Positions 34,764 through 44,000 of a stretch of 64,000 nucleotides of DNA are shown piece after piece. The position numbers and the translations under genes were made by a program. This DNA is from Methylobacter sp. GTDB taxonomy: Bacteria; Pseudomonadota; Gammaproteobacteria; Methylococcales; Methylomonadaceae. The notes below the pieces were generated by a model. It had not been told where the DNA came from. It worked only from the letters and a program-made list of their open reading frames with translations, and made no database searches. The number at the start of each line of letters is the position of its first letter. Position 1 is the stretch's first letter. The stretch is taken from the NCBI RefSeq assembly GCF_004322395.1, contig NZ_SCTW01000029.1, positions 124,001 through 188,000 of the forward strand, read 5' to 3'.

Positions 34764-37700
34764 ATGCTTATGCCTCTATTCCGGTTGGCTATTTTATTGT
34801 GTCTGGCACTCTGTTCATCATCTTTATCGGCGGAATCCGCACTTCCCGAAAAGGTCTCTTTGCAACTGAAGTGGCTGCATTCTTTCCAGTTTGCCGGATA
34901 CTACGCAGCAAAAGAAAAAGGCTATTACGCTGAAGAAAATCTGGATGTCACTATCCGTGAGCGTATTCCCGGCATCAGTAATATTGAGCAAGTTCTAAAA
35001 GATGAGTCTCAATACGGCGTAGCCGATACCGGCCTGTTGGAACAGCGGCTCGACGGCAAGCCGTTAGTTGTTTTAGCATCCATTTTCCAGCACAGCCCGC
35101 TGGTTTACCTTACTTTAAAAGATTCCGGCATAGACAGCCCCTACGAGCTTAGGGGCAAACGGGTCATGGAAGACAGTTATGACAATGCACCGCTACTTGC
35201 GATGCTTTATGAAGCCGGTATTTCTACTAATGAATTTACTCATTTGGAGAATACCTTCAATCCCGATGACCTGATCAACGGCAAAACCGATGCGATGGTC
35301 AGTTATCTGACCGATCAGGTTGATTACTTCAAAAAGAAAGGTATCGAAATCAATATCATTAATCCACGCAACTACGGCGTGGATTTTTTAAGCGATAATC
35401 TATTCACCACCGAACAGGAAATAGACCGGCATCCCGAAAGAGTTCGGCGTTTCCTGCGCGCCTCGCTCAAAGGCTGGGATTATGCGCTCAAACATCAGGA
35501 CGAACTAATCCGGATCATTCTCGACAAATACAATCCCGAAAACCGGCTTTCTGCCGATCACTTGCGGTTTGAGGCACAGGTAACGGTAAAAATGATTTTG
35601 CCGGAAACCGTTACAATCGGTCACACCGACATTAAACGCTTTCAACGTATGGCCGACACTTATCGGCAACTGGGCTTGATAAGTTCAACAGATCATCTTG
35701 ATGGTTTTGTTTATGGACAAGAAAAACAAAATAAGCTTAATTTCACCTTGGCGGAAAAAGCTTGGTTACAGGCGCATCCGGTTATTCGAGTAGGCGTCGA
35801 CCGCGATTTTGCACCTTACGAATGGATCGACGCCGAAGGTAATTATGTCGGCCTGAGTGCGGATTATATTGCCTTGGTCGAGCAACGGCTGGGTGTAAAG
35901 CTTGAAATAGTGAAAGATAAATCTTGGGCTGAGATTTTGGAAATGGCGCAACGGAATCAGCTGGATATGCTTTCCAACGCCAACAAAACGCCCGAACGCG
36001 AACTCTATTTAAATTTTACGGAAGCTTATCTAAGTACCCCGGCCATCATTATCAGCGATAGCAATAACGGCTTTATCGGTACGCTGGATCATCTTGACGG
36101 CAAGCAGGTAACGTTGGAAAAAAGCTACTTCATGCAGGAACTGCTAATGCATGATCATCCTGAAATACGGCTGATCCTCGCCGACGATGTCCGCGATGCC
36201 TTGAGCATGGTCAGCAGCGGCAAGGCAGATGCCTATATCGGCGATGCCGCTTCGGCAAATTATGTGATTAAACGCGAGGGCATGCTCAACCTGGGCTTTT
36301 CCGGCGACACTCATTACAAAAGCTGGCACCGCATGGCTGCCACTAAAGCTAATCCCGAACTGGCAAGCATACTTGCCAAAGCGCTAGCCAACATTCCAGA
36401 GGCTGAAAAGCAAACCATCCAGAACCGTTGGATGAGTTTAAGATATGAGCCCGGCATAAAAACCGAAACTGTTCTGCTCTATGCAGCGGCTGCACTGCTG
36501 CCGCTTGCTTTTATTGTGATCTGGAATGTACGTTTACAACGGGAAATCCGCAAGCGGAAACAGGTTGAAGAAGCGCAGCGTATGGCCTCCAGCGTTTTTG
36601 CCAGCACCCAGGAAGGCATCCTTATTACCGATGCGCAGCGCAATATCATCGATTCAAATCCGGCTTTCACCAGCATAACGGGATATTCACGGGATGAAGT
36701 ACTGGGTGCAAAACCAAGCCTGCTCAAATCAGGTCTTCACGATGTCCACTTCTATGAGAATATGTGGAAAACCATCAAACAGCAGGGTTACTGGCGCGGC
36801 GAGGTTTGGAACCGCAAGAAAGGGGGAGAAATATTTGCCGAGTGGCTTACCATTTCTGCGGTTGCGGATGAACAGAAAAAAATAACACATTACATTGGCA
36901 CGTCTTCAGATATTACGCAGCTCAAAGAGCAAGAACGGAAGCTGGAACTTATTGCTCACTATGATCCTCTGACCGGTGTGCCAAACCGGCTTCTGTTGGC
37001 GGATCGCATGCATTTGGCACTTGCTCAAACCAGGCGTGATAACTGTTCAATGGCGGTCGGCTATCTTGATCTGGACGGTTTTAAACCGATTAACGATAGA
37101 CTAGGTCATGCGGCAGGCGACCAGCTACTGATCGAAATTGCCCGGCGCATTAAAAACGCCCTACGCGAAGGCGATACCATTGCCCGTTTAGGCGGCGATG
37201 AGTTTGTATTTTTATTATTGGGCCTGGAAATGGTTGAAGACTGCGAAATGACTTTGCATCGCCTGTTGGAAGTTATTAGCGCACCTGTGACCTTGAACAA
37301 TCAGACTGTCTCTGTATCCGCCAGTATTGGCATCAGTATTTTTCCTGACGACTGCAAGGATGCAGAAGGCAGAGCAACAAAGGGAGGAATAGCCGAGGAC
37401 AACACCGACCCGGATACACTGTTACGGCATGCCGATCAAGCCATGTATCAAGCCAAACAAGCGGGAAAAAACTGCTTTCATATTTACAACCTGGAACTGG
37501 ACCGTCAGCTCCATGAGCATCGCGAAGCTCTAAACCGCATTGGACAAGCGTTGGAAAAAGAGGAATTCGAGCTTTTTTTCCAGCCCAAAATCGATATGCA
37601 GCAAGGTGTCGTATTCGGGGCGGAAGCATTGATACGCTGGCGGCATCCCGAACGAGGTCTGGTCATGCCGGGCGATTTTCTTCCGCTGCTTGAACATCAT

Positions 37701-38327
37701 GAACTTGCAACCAAACTCGATGCCTGGGTTATCGACAAAGCGTTGGAGCACATGGAGAATTGGCATAATCAGGGGCTTCACCTTCAGATTAGCGTCAACA
37801 TCTCCGCCAGATCGTTGCAAACGGATGATTTTGTGCTGCAACTTTATTACGCATTTGAGCGCTATCCCGCTACCAAACCGGCTTATTTTGAACTGGAGAT
37901 ATTGGAAAACCAAGCGATATCCGATCTATCGCTGACCTCCCGAATTATTAAAGATTGCCAGGCGTTAGGCGTACAGTTCGCCCTGGATGATTTCGGTACG
38001 GGCTACTCCTCGCTCAATTATCTTAGACATCTGGCAGTCGAAACACTGAAAATCGACCAAACTTTTGTTCGCGATATGCTCGTAGACGAGGATGATTTAG
38101 CTATCGTGCATGGCGTTATCGGTTTGGCCGAATCATTCCGGCGAGAGATTATCGCCGAAGGCGTGGAGTCGATCGAACACGGCATCGCCCTGTTGCATAT
38201 GGGCTGCCACCTTGCCCAAGGTTACGGCATTGCCAAACCGATGCCTGCCCCCGAGCTTGCGGCTTGGGTGCAAGCATGGCAAGCGCCGAAGGAATGGAAA
38301 ATACCTCATCCATCCGCACCGGTTTAA
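34764..38327 (+). CDS. Large dual-sensor cyclic-di-GMP protein (NMT1-like, SBP3, PAS, GGDEF, EAL)
   Basis: A 1,187-residue membrane receptor. After a signal peptide (residues 1-23) come a periplasmic NMT1/THI5-like ligand-binding domain (LQLKWLHSFQFAGYYAAKEK, about 30-250), a second, SBP_bac_3-type binding domain (VIRVGVDRDFAPYEWIDAEG, about 340-555), one membrane helix (about 570-592), a PAS domain (about 605-725), a GGDEF domain with an intact LGGDEF active site (about 735-910) and an EAL domain starting FQPKIDMQQG with an intact EALIRW and DDFGTGYSSL (about 930-1175). Both c-di-GMP synthesis and breakdown are thus possible on motif grounds. NMT1-type domains bind pyrimidine- or taurine-like molecules; the real ligand is unknown. 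Confidence 0.92.
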   Translation: MLMPLFRLAILLCLALCSSSLSAESALPEKVSLQLKWLHSFQFAGYYAAKEKGYYAEENLDVTIRERIPGISNIEQVLKDESQYGVADTGLLEQRLDGKPLVVLASIFQHSPLVYLTLKDSGIDSPYELRGKRVMEDSYDNAPLLAMLYEAGISTNEFTHLENTFNPDDLINGKTDAMVSYLTDQVDYFKKKGIEINIINPRNYGVDFLSDNLFTTEQEIDRHPERVRRFLRASLKGWDYALKHQDELIRIILDKYNPENRLSADHLRFEAQVTVKMILPETVTIGHTDIKRFQRMADTYRQLGLISSTDHLDGFVYGQEKQNKLNFTLAEKAWLQAHPVIRVGVDRDFAPYEWIDAEGNYVGLSADYIALVEQRLGVKLEIVKDKSWAEILEMAQRNQLDMLSNANKTPERELYLNFTEAYLSTPAIIISDSNNGFIGTLDHLDGKQVTLEKSYFMQELLMHDHPEIRLILADDVRDALSMVSSGKADAYIGDAASANYVIKREGMLNLGFSGDTHYKSWHRMAATKANPELASILAKALANIPEAEKQTIQNRWMSLRYEPGIKTETVLLYAAAALLPLAFIVIWNVRLQREIRKRKQVEEAQRMASSVFASTQEGILITDAQRNIIDSNPAFTSITGYSRDEVLGAKPSLLKSGLHDVHFYENMWKTIKQQGYWRGEVWNRKKGGEIFAEWLTISAVADEQKKITHYIGTSSDITQLKEQERKLELIAHYDPLTGVPNRLLLADRMHLALAQTRRDNCSMAVGYLDLDGFKPINDRLGHAAGDQLLIEIARRIKNALREGDTIARLGGDEFVFLLLGLEMVEDCEMTLHRLLEVISAPVTLNNQTVSVSASIGISIFPDDCKDAEGRATKGGIAEDNTDPDTLLRHADQAMYQAKQAGKNCFHIYNLELDRQLHEHREALNRIGQALEKEEFELFFQPKIDMQQGVVFGAEALIRWRHPERGLVMPGDFLPLLEHHELATKLDAWVIDKALEHMENWHNQGLHLQISVNISARSLQTDDFVLQLYYAFERYPATKPAYFELEILENQAISDLSLTSRIIKDCQALGVQFALDDFGTGYSSLNYLRHLAVETLKIDQTFVRDMLVDEDDLAIVHGVIGLAESFRREIIAEGVESIEHGIALLHMGCHLAQGYGIAKPMPAPELAAWVQAWQAPKEWKIPHPSAPV

Positions 38328-38335
38328 GTTTTATT

Positions 38336-38570
38336 CACCACGAAGACACGAACGACTGCAAGGATAGATATTTGCTCCTGCAATCTCTGCATTGCCTACA
38401 TGGATGTAGGTAAGGAGCGTGAGCAGGAGCGGAAGCTTTCACCACATCCATGTGGATTATGCAGGAGGTAGAGCACCAACAGTAGGCGCTTTAGGCGATG
38501 CAGGAGCAATTGCCGAGAGCACGAAGAACATAAAGGAATAAAACTTCGTGTTCTTCGTGTCTTCGTGGTG
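38336..38570. repeat. MITE-like element with perfect 17-bp terminal inverted repeats (copy 1)
   Basis: CACCACGAAGACACGAA at 38336-38352 is repeated as the exact reverse complement at 38554-38570. The 235-base element has no gene. Its interior includes TGCATTGCCTACATGGATG and the run GTAAGGAGCGTGAGCAGGAG, both found again at 62463-62631, and the second in degenerate form at 63551-63580. Confidence 0.78.
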
Positions 38571-38643
38571 ATAGTCTTTCTTGATTAGCAAGATGTCTTT
38601 TAAGAATTGACGTAACATTTCACTACTACCATCATTAACCGAC

Positions 38644-39264
38644 ATGACCTACAACGAAGATTTTTTCAATCTGGCCAATCAGCTGATTGATGCCGGCCGA
38701 TTTATCGACAGCAAAGGCTGGGTGCCTGCGACCAGCGGCAATTTTTCCGCACGGCTGCCTGACGGCAACATCGCCATCACCGTTTCCGGCAAACACAAAG
38801 GCCAATTGCAACTGGACGATATTATGCTGATCGATGCCGATGCCAACTCCCTTGACGGCAAGAAACCGTCGGCGGAAACGGTGCTGCATACTTCATTATA
38901 TAAACGTTTCCCTGAAGTTCAGTCGGTGTTGCACCCGCATTCGATTAATGCCACGCTGTGTTCGCGGATTTTTAAATCCGAAATCGCGCTGGAAGATTAT
39001 GAGCTGTTAAAAGCCTTGGCTGGCATTGACACCCACGAAAGCCGGGTTGTGATACCGATTTTTGCCAATGACCAGAATATCCCTCGTTTGGCCGGTCAAG
39101 TGGAGCAATACATGGACAAACACGGCGCTATATATGCCTATATAATTGCCGGACACGGCCTTTATACTTGGGGCAGTTCAGTGCAAGAAACACTGCGCCA
39201 CCTTGAGGCGCTGGAATTTTTATTTGATTGCGAATTACGACTGCATGGAGTCAAAAGACTATGA
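38644..39264 (+). CDS. mtnB: Methylthioribulose-1-phosphate dehydratase
   Basis: It dehydrates 5-methylthioribulose 1-phosphate to a diketone in the methionine salvage pathway, which recycles methylthioadenosine left from polyamine synthesis. The 206-residue protein is a class II aldolase/adducin-fold enzyme: ATSGNFSARLPDGNIAITVS near residue 30, EVQSVLHPHSINATL near 90-104 with zinc-binding histidines, and AYIIAGHGLYTWG near 163-175 with the third histidine. Its stop overlaps the mtnD start (ATGA), so mtnB, mtnD and mtnC form one operon. The upstream pathway genes mtnA and mtnP or mtnK are not in the window. Confidence 0.94.
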   Translation: MTYNEDFFNLANQLIDAGRFIDSKGWVPATSGNFSARLPDGNIAITVSGKHKGQLQLDDIMLIDADANSLDGKKPSAETVLHTSLYKRFPEVQSVLHPHSINATLCSRIFKSEIALEDYELLKALAGIDTHESRVVIPIFANDQNIPRLAGQVEQYMDKHGAIYAYIIAGHGLYTWGSSVQETLRHLEALEFLFDCELRLHGVKRL

Positions 39265-39821
39265 GCGCATTAACCGTTTACCCCGATAATCAGCCTCAGC
39301 TGGGCAAAACAGTCACCGATTTTTCCGGCATCCAGGCCCAGCTAAATACCATAGGCGTACAGTTTGAACGCTGGACGGCTAACTGCGAGCTAGCCGCCGA
39401 TGCCGATCAGGACACCGTACTGGCCGCCTATAGCGATTCTATCGACCGTTTGAAACAGCAATATAATTTTCAATCCGTTGACGTGATCAGCTTGAATCCC
39501 GATCATCCCGACAAAGCCACTTTCCGGCAGAAGTTTCTTTCCGAACACATCCATGCCGATTTTGAAGTGCGATTTTTTATCGAAGGCCGCGGCCTGTTTT
39601 ACCTGCATATCGAAGGTAAAGTGTATGCCATATTGTGCGAGCAAGGCGATTTAATCAGCGTACCGGCCGATGCTAAGCACTGGTTCGACATGGGCGAAAA
39701 TCCCCGGTTTAAATGCATACGCCTGTTCACTACGCCGGACGGCTGGGTGGCCGATTTCACCGGCAGCGATATTTCCGCGTCTTTCCCTACCCTTGATCAA
39801 TACGTTGCCGAACTGTCATGA
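39261..39821 (+). CDS. mtnD: Acireductone dioxygenase
   Basis: It oxidises acireductone to the methionine precursor 2-keto-4-methylthiobutyrate plus formate (iron form), the step after mtnC. I start it at ATG 39261, which overlaps the mtnB stop; the longer frame from 39228 would run inside mtnB. The 186-residue protein is a cupin: the metal ligands lie in EHIHADFEVRFFIEGRGLFY (about residues 94-113, H-x-H and E) and in VPADAKHWFDMG (near 140, third histidine). It ends four bases into mtnC. Confidence 0.94.
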   Translation: MSALTVYPDNQPQLGKTVTDFSGIQAQLNTIGVQFERWTANCELAADADQDTVLAAYSDSIDRLKQQYNFQSVDVISLNPDHPDKATFRQKFLSEHIHADFEVRFFIEGRGLFYLHIEGKVYAILCEQGDLISVPADAKHWFDMGENPRFKCIRLFTTPDGWVADFTGSDISASFPTLDQYVAELS

Positions 39822-40510
39822 TTAAAGCCATTGTTACCGATATTGAAGGCACAACCTCGTCGATTCTGTTTGTTAAAGATGTGCTGTTTCCTTATGCGCG
39901 TGTAAATCTAGCTAACTTTGTCCGTAGCCATGCAGACGACTCGCAAGTAAAGCCGCTGCTGAAAGATGTCTGCAACGAAGTTGGTAACCAACTTTCTACC
40001 GAACAAATCATCGCCCAGCTAATCCAATGGATAGACGAAGATAAGAAAGTCACGCCGTTAAAATCCCTGCAAGGCCTGATCTGGGAAGCCGGTTACCGGC
40101 AAAGCGATTTTAAAGGCCATATTTATCCCGATGCTGCTGCAAACCTCAAGGCATGGAAAGCTGAAGGCCTGGATTTATATATCTATTCTTCGGGTTCGGT
40201 TTACGCGCAAAAACTGTTGTTCGCTCACACTAAATACGGTGATTTAACGCCGTTATTTTCCGGTTATTTCGATACCCATATCGGCGGCAAGAAAGAAAAA
40301 GAGTCTTACGACAATATAGCCGAACAGCTTGCCATGCCGGCGAACCAGCTGTTGTTTTTATCGGACATTAAAGAAGAACTGGATGCGGCCAAAGCCGCCG
40401 GTTTTGAAACCATCTGGTTAACCCGGAACAACACACCCGACCCGCAAGCCGAGCATCGGCAGGTAAACAGTTTTGATCAAATCGATGTAGGTCGGAATAA
40501 GCCAGCTTAG
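39818..40510 (+). CDS. mtnC: Acireductone synthase (enolase-phosphatase E1)
   Basis: A HAD-family bifunctional enolase/phosphatase that turns 2,3-diketo-5-methylthiopentyl 1-phosphate into acireductone. The 230-residue protein starts MIKAIVTDIEGTTSSI, in which the DIEGT motif replaces the DxDGT of other HAD proteins as is normal for E1. YIYSSGSVYAQKLLF near residue 121 is HAD motif II, the lysine of GGKKEKESY near 158 is motif III and FLSDIKEELDAA near 177 is motif IV. Start and mtnD stop overlap by four bases. A 33-bp palindrome lies 62 bases downstream. Confidence 0.95.
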   Translation: MIKAIVTDIEGTTSSILFVKDVLFPYARVNLANFVRSHADDSQVKPLLKDVCNEVGNQLSTEQIIAQLIQWIDEDKKVTPLKSLQGLIWEAGYRQSDFKGHIYPDAAANLKAWKAEGLDLYIYSSGSVYAQKLLFAHTKYGDLTPLFSGYFDTHIGGKKEKESYDNIAEQLAMPANQLLFLSDIKEELDAAKAAGFETIWLTRNNTPDPQAEHRQVNSFDQIDVGRNKPA

Positions 40511-40572
40511 GACAAGCTCATGCCGGACGGGGTTGCAACCCATACGCGTCAACTTAAGAGCTGATGTCACGC

Positions 40573-40605
40573 AGACCTTCCAGGTTTTTAAAACCTGGAA
40601 GGTCT
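40573..40605. repeat. 33-bp dispersed palindrome, copy 2
   Basis: Identical to 5027-5059 and 62684-62716. Here it lies between the convergent mtnC and murI genes, a position where it could stop transcription from both sides. Confidence 0.85.
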
Positions 40606-40675
40606 AACTCGGAACGCTCTCAACAGGCGCGACGTTTCGGACGAGACCGCATGCCCCGTCCGGCTTTGGTAACTC

Positions 40676-41491
40676 TTATTCCAGCTTATGCTCAGCACTT
40701 GCAGGCAGAGCATATACCTCAACATTCGTCTTCCATAATTGAGAAACTAGCGGCTTGGCTTTATCCGGTACGCCGCTAGTCCAAAAGCATTCCGCACCTA
40801 CCCTGCTTTCATCTGCCAACAAATCCCCCACTTCAAGCCGTCGGCGAAGTTGCCGCGCAACGGCAGCAGCGGAATCTATCACAGCCACTCCAGGCCCGGA
40901 TATCTCCTGTATCAACGGCGCCAAAAATGGATAGTGCGTACAGCCCAACACTATCGTATCGGCGCTCCGCTCCAATAACGGAAGCACATATTGCGCTAAC
41001 AATAGCCGGGTTTTGCCGCCGGACAGATCGCCTGCCTCCACTTGCTCGACCAGGCCGGGGCAAGCCTGACCCAAAATCTCGACATCCTCCCCGTATCGGG
41101 CAAACAATTTCACAAAATTATCGCTAGCCAATGTCCGGCTGGTCGCTAAAACGCCGATAACGCCGGACTTGGTACTCTCTGCAGCCGGTTTAACAGCAGG
41201 CTCCATCGCAATAATCGGCATCAAGAACCTTGAGCGCAACGTCGTTACCGCAGCGCCCGTTGCCGTATTGCAGGCAACCACAATAGCTTTAACATTCCGG
41301 CTCACTAAAAACTCGCTAATCGCAATCGACCGGTCTTCGATGAATTGCTGAGATTTATCGCCGTACGGCGCGTACCCCGAATCCGCCACATACAGCAAAT
41401 CTTCAGCCGGCAGCGCCCTGCGAATCTCATGCAGTACGGATAAACCGCCAACGCCGGAATCAAAAACGCCAATGGGATCAGCAGGACTCAT
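40676..41491 (-). CDS. murI: Glutamate racemase
   Basis: It converts L-glutamate to D-glutamate for peptidoglycan, in the cytoplasm and without a cofactor. The 271-residue protein shows the family's motifs: IGVFDSGVGGLSVLHEIRRA at the start, ADSGYAPYGDKS near 36-47, the first catalytic cysteine in VVACNTATGAAV (near 74), and the second in IVLGCTHYPFL (near 184), each followed by the expected T/H residues. Single gene, convergent with the mtn operon. The C-terminal 30 residues are less conserved, as usual. Confidence 0.95.
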   Translation of the reverse strand: MSPADPIGVFDSGVGGLSVLHEIRRALPAEDLLYVADSGYAPYGDKSQQFIEDRSIAISEFLVSRNVKAIVVACNTATGAAVTTLRSRFLMPIIAMEPAVKPAAESTKSGVIGVLATSRTLASDNFVKLFARYGEDVEILGQACPGLVEQVEAGDLSGGKTRLLLAQYVLPLLERSADTIVLGCTHYPFLAPLIQEISGPGVAVIDSAAAVARQLRRRLEVGDLLADESRVGAECFWTSGVPDKAKPLVSQLWKTNVEVYALPASAEHKLE

Positions 41492-41798
41492 GCTTTACAA
41501 CTTCATAGGTCAAAGAGTCATTTGTACCTTGGCGATGACCGGAATTTCCGAAAAACGGAAAAATAAAATCCATTAACACCAGCGCTTTTTTAGTTTCATT
41601 CATTAACGATTTTAAATAATTCGGGGCTTTCTTTTGGCAGCCGTTCAGTCATCGATATATCCGATATTTCAAAAATGACATGCCAAGTTTCAAATAGTTT
41701 TTGGCATTTTCAATGAAATTTATTATACATTCATTAATGATCGATTTTCTTGTCCTGTAGACACAAACGTCAATAAAAGCGAGGATGAATCCACTGTC

Positions 41799-41942
41799 GT
41801 GAAACAAGCCGAAGACTTACAGCGCTGGCTTAATGGTTTCCCAGGAGTTTTCGTTAAAATCGATGGCGTCCCTGGCGAGAAAACATCAACCGCTTACAAA
41901 CAGGTCACCGGCCGTTATTTACCGGCTGACCCAAGAAGTTAA
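41799..41942 (+). pseudogene. Possible remnant of a peptidoglycan-binding domain protein
   Basis: A GTG-initiated frame of 47 codons reads VKQAEDLQRWLNGFPGVFVK and then IDGVPGEKTSTAYKQVTGRY, ending LPADPRS. This resembles the C-terminal repeat of peptidoglycan-binding domains (LQ.LN.FP, DG.PG..T..A), but is too short to be a full gene; the frame stays open upstream without a good start. It is either a very small protein or the tail of a lost gene. The rest of 41492-42334 holds only the inverted repeat at 42099-42182. Confidence 0.35.
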
Positions 41943-42098
41943 GAGTTTTTCCACGTTCCCACGCGTTGTGTCATTGTTGCTAAGTTAACATAAGCCGCGT
42001 TATCCCGGCAGATTGCCGAAACCCAAAATAGCTTTTCTTTCTTAGCCAAAAGCATAGCCTGCCAGAGCTTATTAGCACCTATCATTTTTTAAATATCG

Positions 42099-42182
42099 CG
42101 TCATACCGTCATGGATTCACTCCGGGCAGGATAGCCTGACATGACCCGTCAGAGCGCGTAGCGAATCCATGCCGGTATGACG
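42099..42182. repeat. 84-bp inverted repeat related to the three-stem element
   Basis: Arms of 20 bases at 42099-42118 and 42163-42182 pair with a single mismatch (core CATGGATTC with GAATCCATG). The loop contains CTCCGGGCAGGATAGCCTGA, a run shared with the elements at 2506 and 57633. It lies about 150 bases upstream of pstS. Confidence 0.7.
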
Positions 42183-42334
42183 TAATGGACATACTCGTTT
42201 AACTGATAGGTGTTAAGAGAAAATAATATGTAAGGATTATTTAGCAATGACGATTAATATTGATTACATCAGTTGTAAAATCGTCGGATTCACTGTGTAA
42301 CACATTTTTATACAAAATAACGATGGAGTTAAGC

Positions 42335-43165
42335 ATGAAAAAATTGGTTATGTTTGTAACGCTTATTTTGCTTATAGGCGCAGTATGGTTTTTTTTGAGG
42401 ACAAAGCCTGACGATACAAAAGTCGAAAAACTGGTGCTTACCGGCTCCAGTACCGTAGCGCCGCTTGCTGCGGAAATAGGCAAGCGCTTTGAGACGTTAC
42501 ACAGCAATGTGCGGGTAGATGTGCAGACCGGCGGTTCATCACGCGGGGTCAGCGACGCCCGGGCCGGACTTGCCGATATAGGCATGGCTTCCAGGTCGCT
42601 GAAGGAGGATGAAAAAGATTTGCTGAGTTTTACCATTGCATTGGATGGGATCAGCGTCATTTTAAATAAAGCTAATCCCGTTGAAGCTCTAAATAAACAG
42701 CAAATCGTCGACATTTATACCGGCAGAATCACCAACTGGAAAGATGTCGGCGGCAACGATGCGGCTATTACCGTGGTTAACAAAGCAGAAGGACGCTCGA
42801 CACTGGAATTGTTTCTGCATTATTTCGGTTTGAAAAATACCGATATCAAGCCGCAAGTTGTCATTGGCGATAATCAACAAGGCATTAAAACAGTGATGGG
42901 CAATCCGAATGCCATAGCCTACGTTTCTGTGGGCACAGCCGAATATGAATCAAGCCAAGGTGCGGCAATTAAATTGCTGCCCCTCGAAAGCATAGCTGCA
43001 TCGGTAGAGAATCTGCGCAACCGCAGTTTTCCCTTATCCAGGCCGTTGAATCTGGTGACCCGTGGCGAACCTGCCGGCCTTGCCAAAGACTTCATCGAGT
43101 TTGCCCGTTTGCCGCAGGTTAATGATCTGGTCGAGGCGCAGTACTTTGTCCCTGTCCCTCGCTGA
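42335..43165 (+). CDS. pstS: Phosphate ABC transporter substrate-binding protein
   Basis: The periplasmic phosphate receptor of a high-affinity Pst importer. I choose ATG 42335, preceded by GGAG at good spacing, over earlier codons. The 276-residue protein has an uncleaved-looking or signal-type helix (LVMFVTLILLIGAVWFFL) and the phosphate-binding segments: TGSSTVAPLAAEIGKRFE near 33-50, GGSSRGVSDARAGLADIGMA near 65-84 and VNKAEGRSTLELFLHYFG near 147-164, the serine/threonine and arginine/aspartate pattern of the PstS family. It overlaps pstC at its 3' end. No clear Pho box was found upstream. phoU is not next to the operon. Confidence 0.92.
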   Translation: MKKLVMFVTLILLIGAVWFFLRTKPDDTKVEKLVLTGSSTVAPLAAEIGKRFETLHSNVRVDVQTGGSSRGVSDARAGLADIGMASRSLKEDEKDLLSFTIALDGISVILNKANPVEALNKQQIVDIYTGRITNWKDVGGNDAAITVVNKAEGRSTLELFLHYFGLKNTDIKPQVVIGDNQQGIKTVMGNPNAIAYVSVGTAEYESSQGAAIKLLPLESIAASVENLRNRSFPLSRPLNLVTRGEPAGLAKDFIEFARLPQVNDLVEAQYFVPVPR

Positions 43166-44000
43166 CAAACAACTGGCCGCACTATTATGGGGCTGCGCAC
43201 TGCTTGCGGCTGCGCTAGTGCTATTGGTTCTGTTATTTCTGTTCAAGGAATCCTGGCCGGTATTGCAGCATATAGCCTTGATACGTTTTTTTAACGATAC
43301 GTCCTGGCATCCGGTGGACGGTTTGTATAAGCTGACGCCGATGCTGTCGGCTACGTTTTATTCAACGCTGGGGGCAGTAATGCTGGCCGCGCCTCTGGGC
43401 ATCGCTTCAGCCTTGTTCAGCCGTTATTATGCGCCGTCATTTCTTGCCGGTTGTTATCGTCGCCTGATCGAATTACTGGCAGGCATTCCTTCGGTCGTTT
43501 ACGGATTTTGGGGATTAACAACGTTAGCGCCGTTAATCGGCCGTCTGCATCCGCCCGGCGTCAGTCTGTTGACCGGAATACTGGTTTTAACGTTGATGAT
43601 TTTGCCGACCATAGCATTAACCGCCGATGCTGCGTTAGCTGCTGTACCGGCTGCCTATCTGCGCGGCGCGGCTTCCTTAGGCCTATCGCGCTGGGGTTTA
43701 ATCAGCGGCGTAACTTTGCCCGCCGCTCGTCCGGGCGTAACCGCAGGCATCATGCTGGCAGCAGGCAGAGCCATAGGCGAAACGATGGCAGTGTTAATGG
43801 TTGCCGGCAATGTGGTGCAGCAACCGCATAGTCTGTATGATTCGGTACGCACACTCACTGCGAATATTGCGCTGGAAATGGCTTACGCAACGGGTGACCA
43901 TCGCGCGGCTTTGTTTGTATCCGGCTTGGCCTTGATGTGCGTAGTACTGCTTTTAGTCGGTATGGCTGAACTAATGTCCCAAGAGCGCCGACATGTTTAA
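43122..44000 (+). CDS. pstC: Phosphate ABC transporter permease PstC
   Basis: The first of two membrane subunits of the phosphate importer. The start is uncertain: ATG 43122 lies 44 bases inside pstS, TTG 43146 is also possible, and a longer frame would begin at 43062. The 292-residue protein has six main hydrophobic helices and the permease coupling motif EAA-like region AAYLRGAASLGLSRWGLISG, followed by TLPAARPGVTAGIMLAAGRA and GETMAVLMVAGN. It overlaps pstA by eight bases. Confidence 0.9.
   Translation: MIWSRRSTLSLSLADKQLAALLWGCALLAAALVLLVLLFLFKESWPVLQHIALIRFFNDTSWHPVDGLYKLTPMLSATFYSTLGAVMLAAPLGIASALFSRYYAPSFLAGCYRRLIELLAGIPSVVYGFWGLTTLAPLIGRLHPPGVSLLTGILVLTLMILPTIALTADAALAAVPAAYLRGAASLGLSRWGLISGVTLPAARPGVTAGIMLAAGRAIGETMAVLMVAGNVVQQPHSLYDSVRTLTANIALEMAYATGDHRAALFVSGLALMCVVLLLVGMAELMSQERRHV

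Noticed and set aside
42200-42334. Search for a Pho box upstream of pstS
   Set aside because: No pair of CTGTCAT-like direct repeats with the right spacing could be found; only loose matches.
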